A stretch of DNA of 25,223 bases from an uncultured Mollicutes bacterium (GTDB lineage Bacteria > Bacillota_I > Bacilli_A > Acholeplasmatales > JAEDCM01): positions 1-25,223 of the forward strand of contig CAMVDS010000014.1 of assembly GCA_947166335.1 (NCBI GenBank), written 5' to 3'. Every line of letters begins with the position of its first letter. Position 1 is the first letter of the stretch. The notes below the pieces were generated by a model that saw only the letters and a list, made by a program, of their open reading frames with translations, was not told where the DNA came from and made no database searches. The position numbers and the translations under genes are program-made. Positions 23,593 through 25,223 of the stretch are shown in pieces.

Positions 23593-25209
23593 ATGGCAGT
23601 AGTAAACTCAAAGTGCCCAAATTGCGGCAATATTATCAAAATTGAAACAAATAAAATGCTAAGTAGTTGTCCTTATTGCAAGTCTTCATTCAATACTAGC
23701 GATGCAATTCAAGCATATAGAACATATGTCGCTACAGGCGGAAATCAAATGGATAACACTTTTGAGATAGAGGATAACAAACTAATTCGTTATAATGGTA
23801 GATCAAGAAATGTTACTATTCCTGATGGAGTAGAAATTATCGGTTATGAAGCATTTAGATTTGATGGAGCAAAAGATGAACACATCCTTCAATCAATCGT
23901 AGTTCCTTCTTCTGTTAAAGAGATTGAAGAAGGTGCTTTTGCTAATAACCTTGTCTTATCAAGTATAGATTTATCAAGTTGTAGTGATTTAACTACTATA
24001 GGAGCTAGAGCTTTTTCTGGATGTAGAAGTATAGATGAAATTGATTTATCTAAATGTAATAAACTAGAATCAGTTGGTGAAAAAGCATTCGCAGGATGTA
24101 AGGGACTTAGAAACGTTATTTTCCCATCATCAGTAACTGAAATTGGTCAATCAGCATTTATGAATACTGGAATTACTGAAATAGATTTAAGTATGGTACA
24201 CTTAAAAGAATTAGACACTCAAATCTTTAAGAGCTGTCCACAACTTGAAAGTGTAATACTTGCTAATTGTGATAAAGTTAAAGATATTAGTAACGATTCT
24301 TTCCCTGAATTAGAAAATATCTTAAGATTAGATTTCTCTAATTGTAAGAATATCACTTCTATCAATGATTCAGCATTCTGTAAATTTAAAAGATTACAAT
24401 ATATTAAATTTGATAACTGTGTAAACTTACAATATATTGAAAACAATGCATTTAAAGATTGTGTTAACCTAATTGAATGTACATTTGGAAATCTTCCAAA
24501 GCTACAAGTAATTGGTAAGAACGCATTTAGAGGATGTAAAGCATTAGAAAATGTAGATTTAAGCAATACAGCAGTTAAATCAATTGAAATTTGGGGATTT
24601 GGACAATGTCCAGTTCTAAGAACTATAAGTCTACCAGATACAATTGAAACAATCGCAAGCTGGTCATTCAATGAATGTGATAGCTTAGTTCAAATCAATT
24701 TACAAAATTGTATTAATTTAGGATACATTGAACAAGCAGCATTCCAAAACTGCAAGAGTGCCCAACAAATTATCTTACCAGATAATGTAAATGTTATTTC
24801 TAAGAGTGCTTTCCAAGGATGTGCATTAGCTAAGAGTATTAAATTACCAGCAAATGTTGGTACTATTGAATCTCTAGCTTTCGCTGATATGGAAAACTTA
24901 CAATCTCTATCATTTACAGATTGTTCAATTCTAATTTCAATTGATAAAGAAGCATTTAGAAATGCTACAAACTTACAAACAATAGATTTCTCTAATTGTG
25001 GAATCACTACTATTTGTGAAGAAGCATTTAAGAATTGTAGTAAGCTTAGAGATATCAAATTCTATAACAATGAGAATTTAATGTCAGTACAACTTGGAGC
25101 ATTCTCAGGATGTAAGAAAATCAAAAAGCTTAATATCTCAGGAATACCTGCTGGAGATAAAGTGTTTGATAAGAAAGCATTTGATTCTGTAAAATTCACA
25201 ACAAAATAA
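23593..25209 (+). CDS. Zinc-ribbon BspA-type leucine-rich repeat protein
   Basis: This 538-residue protein starts with a zinc ribbon (C8-P-N-C11 and C26-P-Y-C29). After a linker, from about residue 60 to the end, it consists of BspA/TpLRR-type (LRR_5) repeats of about 23-26 residues. Each has an AF-x-x-C anchor, a Leu/Ile pair and often an LP or S/P turn. I count about 18 such anchors (AFR, AFA, AFS and so on). There is no signal peptide or membrane helix, so it appears cytosolic, whereas many BspA proteins are surface-exposed. I choose ATG 23593 with AAAGGGG ten bases upstream. An in-frame GTG at 23572 would add seven residues. The role, probably protein binding, is unknown. A terminator-like start (AAAAAAGGCTTAG) follows but is cut by the window end. 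Confidence 0.88.
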   Translation: MAVVNSKCPNCGNIIKIETNKMLSSCPYCKSSFNTSDAIQAYRTYVATGGNQMDNTFEIEDNKLIRYNGRSRNVTIPDGVEIIGYEAFRFDGAKDEHILQSIVVPSSVKEIEEGAFANNLVLSSIDLSSCSDLTTIGARAFSGCRSIDEIDLSKCNKLESVGEKAFAGCKGLRNVIFPSSVTEIGQSAFMNTGITEIDLSMVHLKELDTQIFKSCPQLESVILANCDKVKDISNDSFPELENILRLDFSNCKNITSINDSAFCKFKRLQYIKFDNCVNLQYIENNAFKDCVNLIECTFGNLPKLQVIGKNAFRGCKALENVDLSNTAVKSIEIWGFGQCPVLRTISLPDTIETIASWSFNECDSLVQINLQNCINLGYIEQAAFQNCKSAQQIILPDNVNVISKSAFQGCALAKSIKLPANVGTIESLAFADMENLQSLSFTDCSILISIDKEAFRNATNLQTIDFSNCGITTICEEAFKNCSKLRDIKFYNNENLMSVQLGAFSGCKKIKKLNISGIPAGDKVFDKKAFDSVKFTTK

Positions 25210-25223
25210 AAAAGGCTTAGAAA
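25208..25223 (+). terminator. Start of a probable terminator, cut by the window end
   Basis: AAAAAAGGCTTAGAAA directly after the LRR gene looks like the 5' arm of an A-run/GGCTT stem like the one after the HAD gene. The second arm is outside the window. Confidence 0.35.

Noticed and set aside
24219..25058. Open frames on the minus strand opposite the LRR gene
   Set aside because: They mirror the repetitive LRR coding pattern and have no independent start signals.
1..25223. TGA reassigned to tryptophan (genetic code 4)
   Set aside because: All genes are full length under the standard code with TGG for Trp and no in-frame TGA, so reassignment is not needed.
1..25223. Mobile elements, CRISPR arrays, tRNA or rRNA genes
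   Set aside because: I saw no transposase, integrase, direct-repeat arrays, tRNA cloverleaf or rRNA sequence on either strand.

Overview
The window is AT-rich, gene-dense chromosomal DNA from a member of the Bacilli. It may come from one of the low-GC, wall-less-related or gut-associated lineages near Mollicutes, such as RF39 or Acholeplasma relatives, but that placement is inference. The gene order cysS - mrnC - rlmB - sigma factor - rpmG - secE - nusG - rplK - rplA - rplJ - rplL - ybxB - rpoB - rpoC reproduces the well-known Bacillus subtilis order, read on the minus strand. All 22 visible stop codons are TAA (17) or TAG (5), none is TGA, and tryptophan is encoded by TGG.

Layout, left to right. 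1-4974 holds the N-terminal third of rpoC and all of rpoB (minus), driven by a strong promoter whose transcribed leader carries two perfect palindromes. 5098-7947 is ybxB, rplL, rplJ, rplA and rplK (minus), with an L10-type attenuator leader before rplJ and an L1-site-like hairpin before rplK. 8098-10059 is an accessory insertion between rplK and nusG: a small membrane protein and an SGNH hydrolase (minus), and a divergent HAD phosphatase (plus). 10082-11216 is rpmG-secE-nusG (minus). 11309-13417 is a SigH-position sigma factor followed by an ABC-F ATPase (minus). 13525-18728 is cysS, mrnC, a P-type cation ATPase and rlmB (minus). 18834-20974 holds a surface lipoprotein and a small membrane protein, each with its own promoter and terminator (minus). 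21093-25209 holds a GH94 glycoside phosphorylase and a zinc-ribbon/BspA-type LRR protein (plus).

The core genes form the transcription and translation backbone: RNA polymerase beta and beta', NusG, L1/L10/L11/L12/L33, SecE, CysRS and rRNA modification and processing enzymes. Accessory genes have been inserted into this conserved block at four points: a P-type ATPase, an ABC-F protein, the HAD/SGNH/membrane cluster, and the lipoprotein/GH94/LRR flank. I see no tRNA, rRNA, CRISPR array, insertion sequence or phage gene. The most notable points are a predicted naturally rifampicin-resistant rpoB, the divergent SigH-position sigma factor, a three-helix SecE, and a cytosolic-looking zinc-ribbon LRR protein. 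No clearly new multi-gene system is evident.
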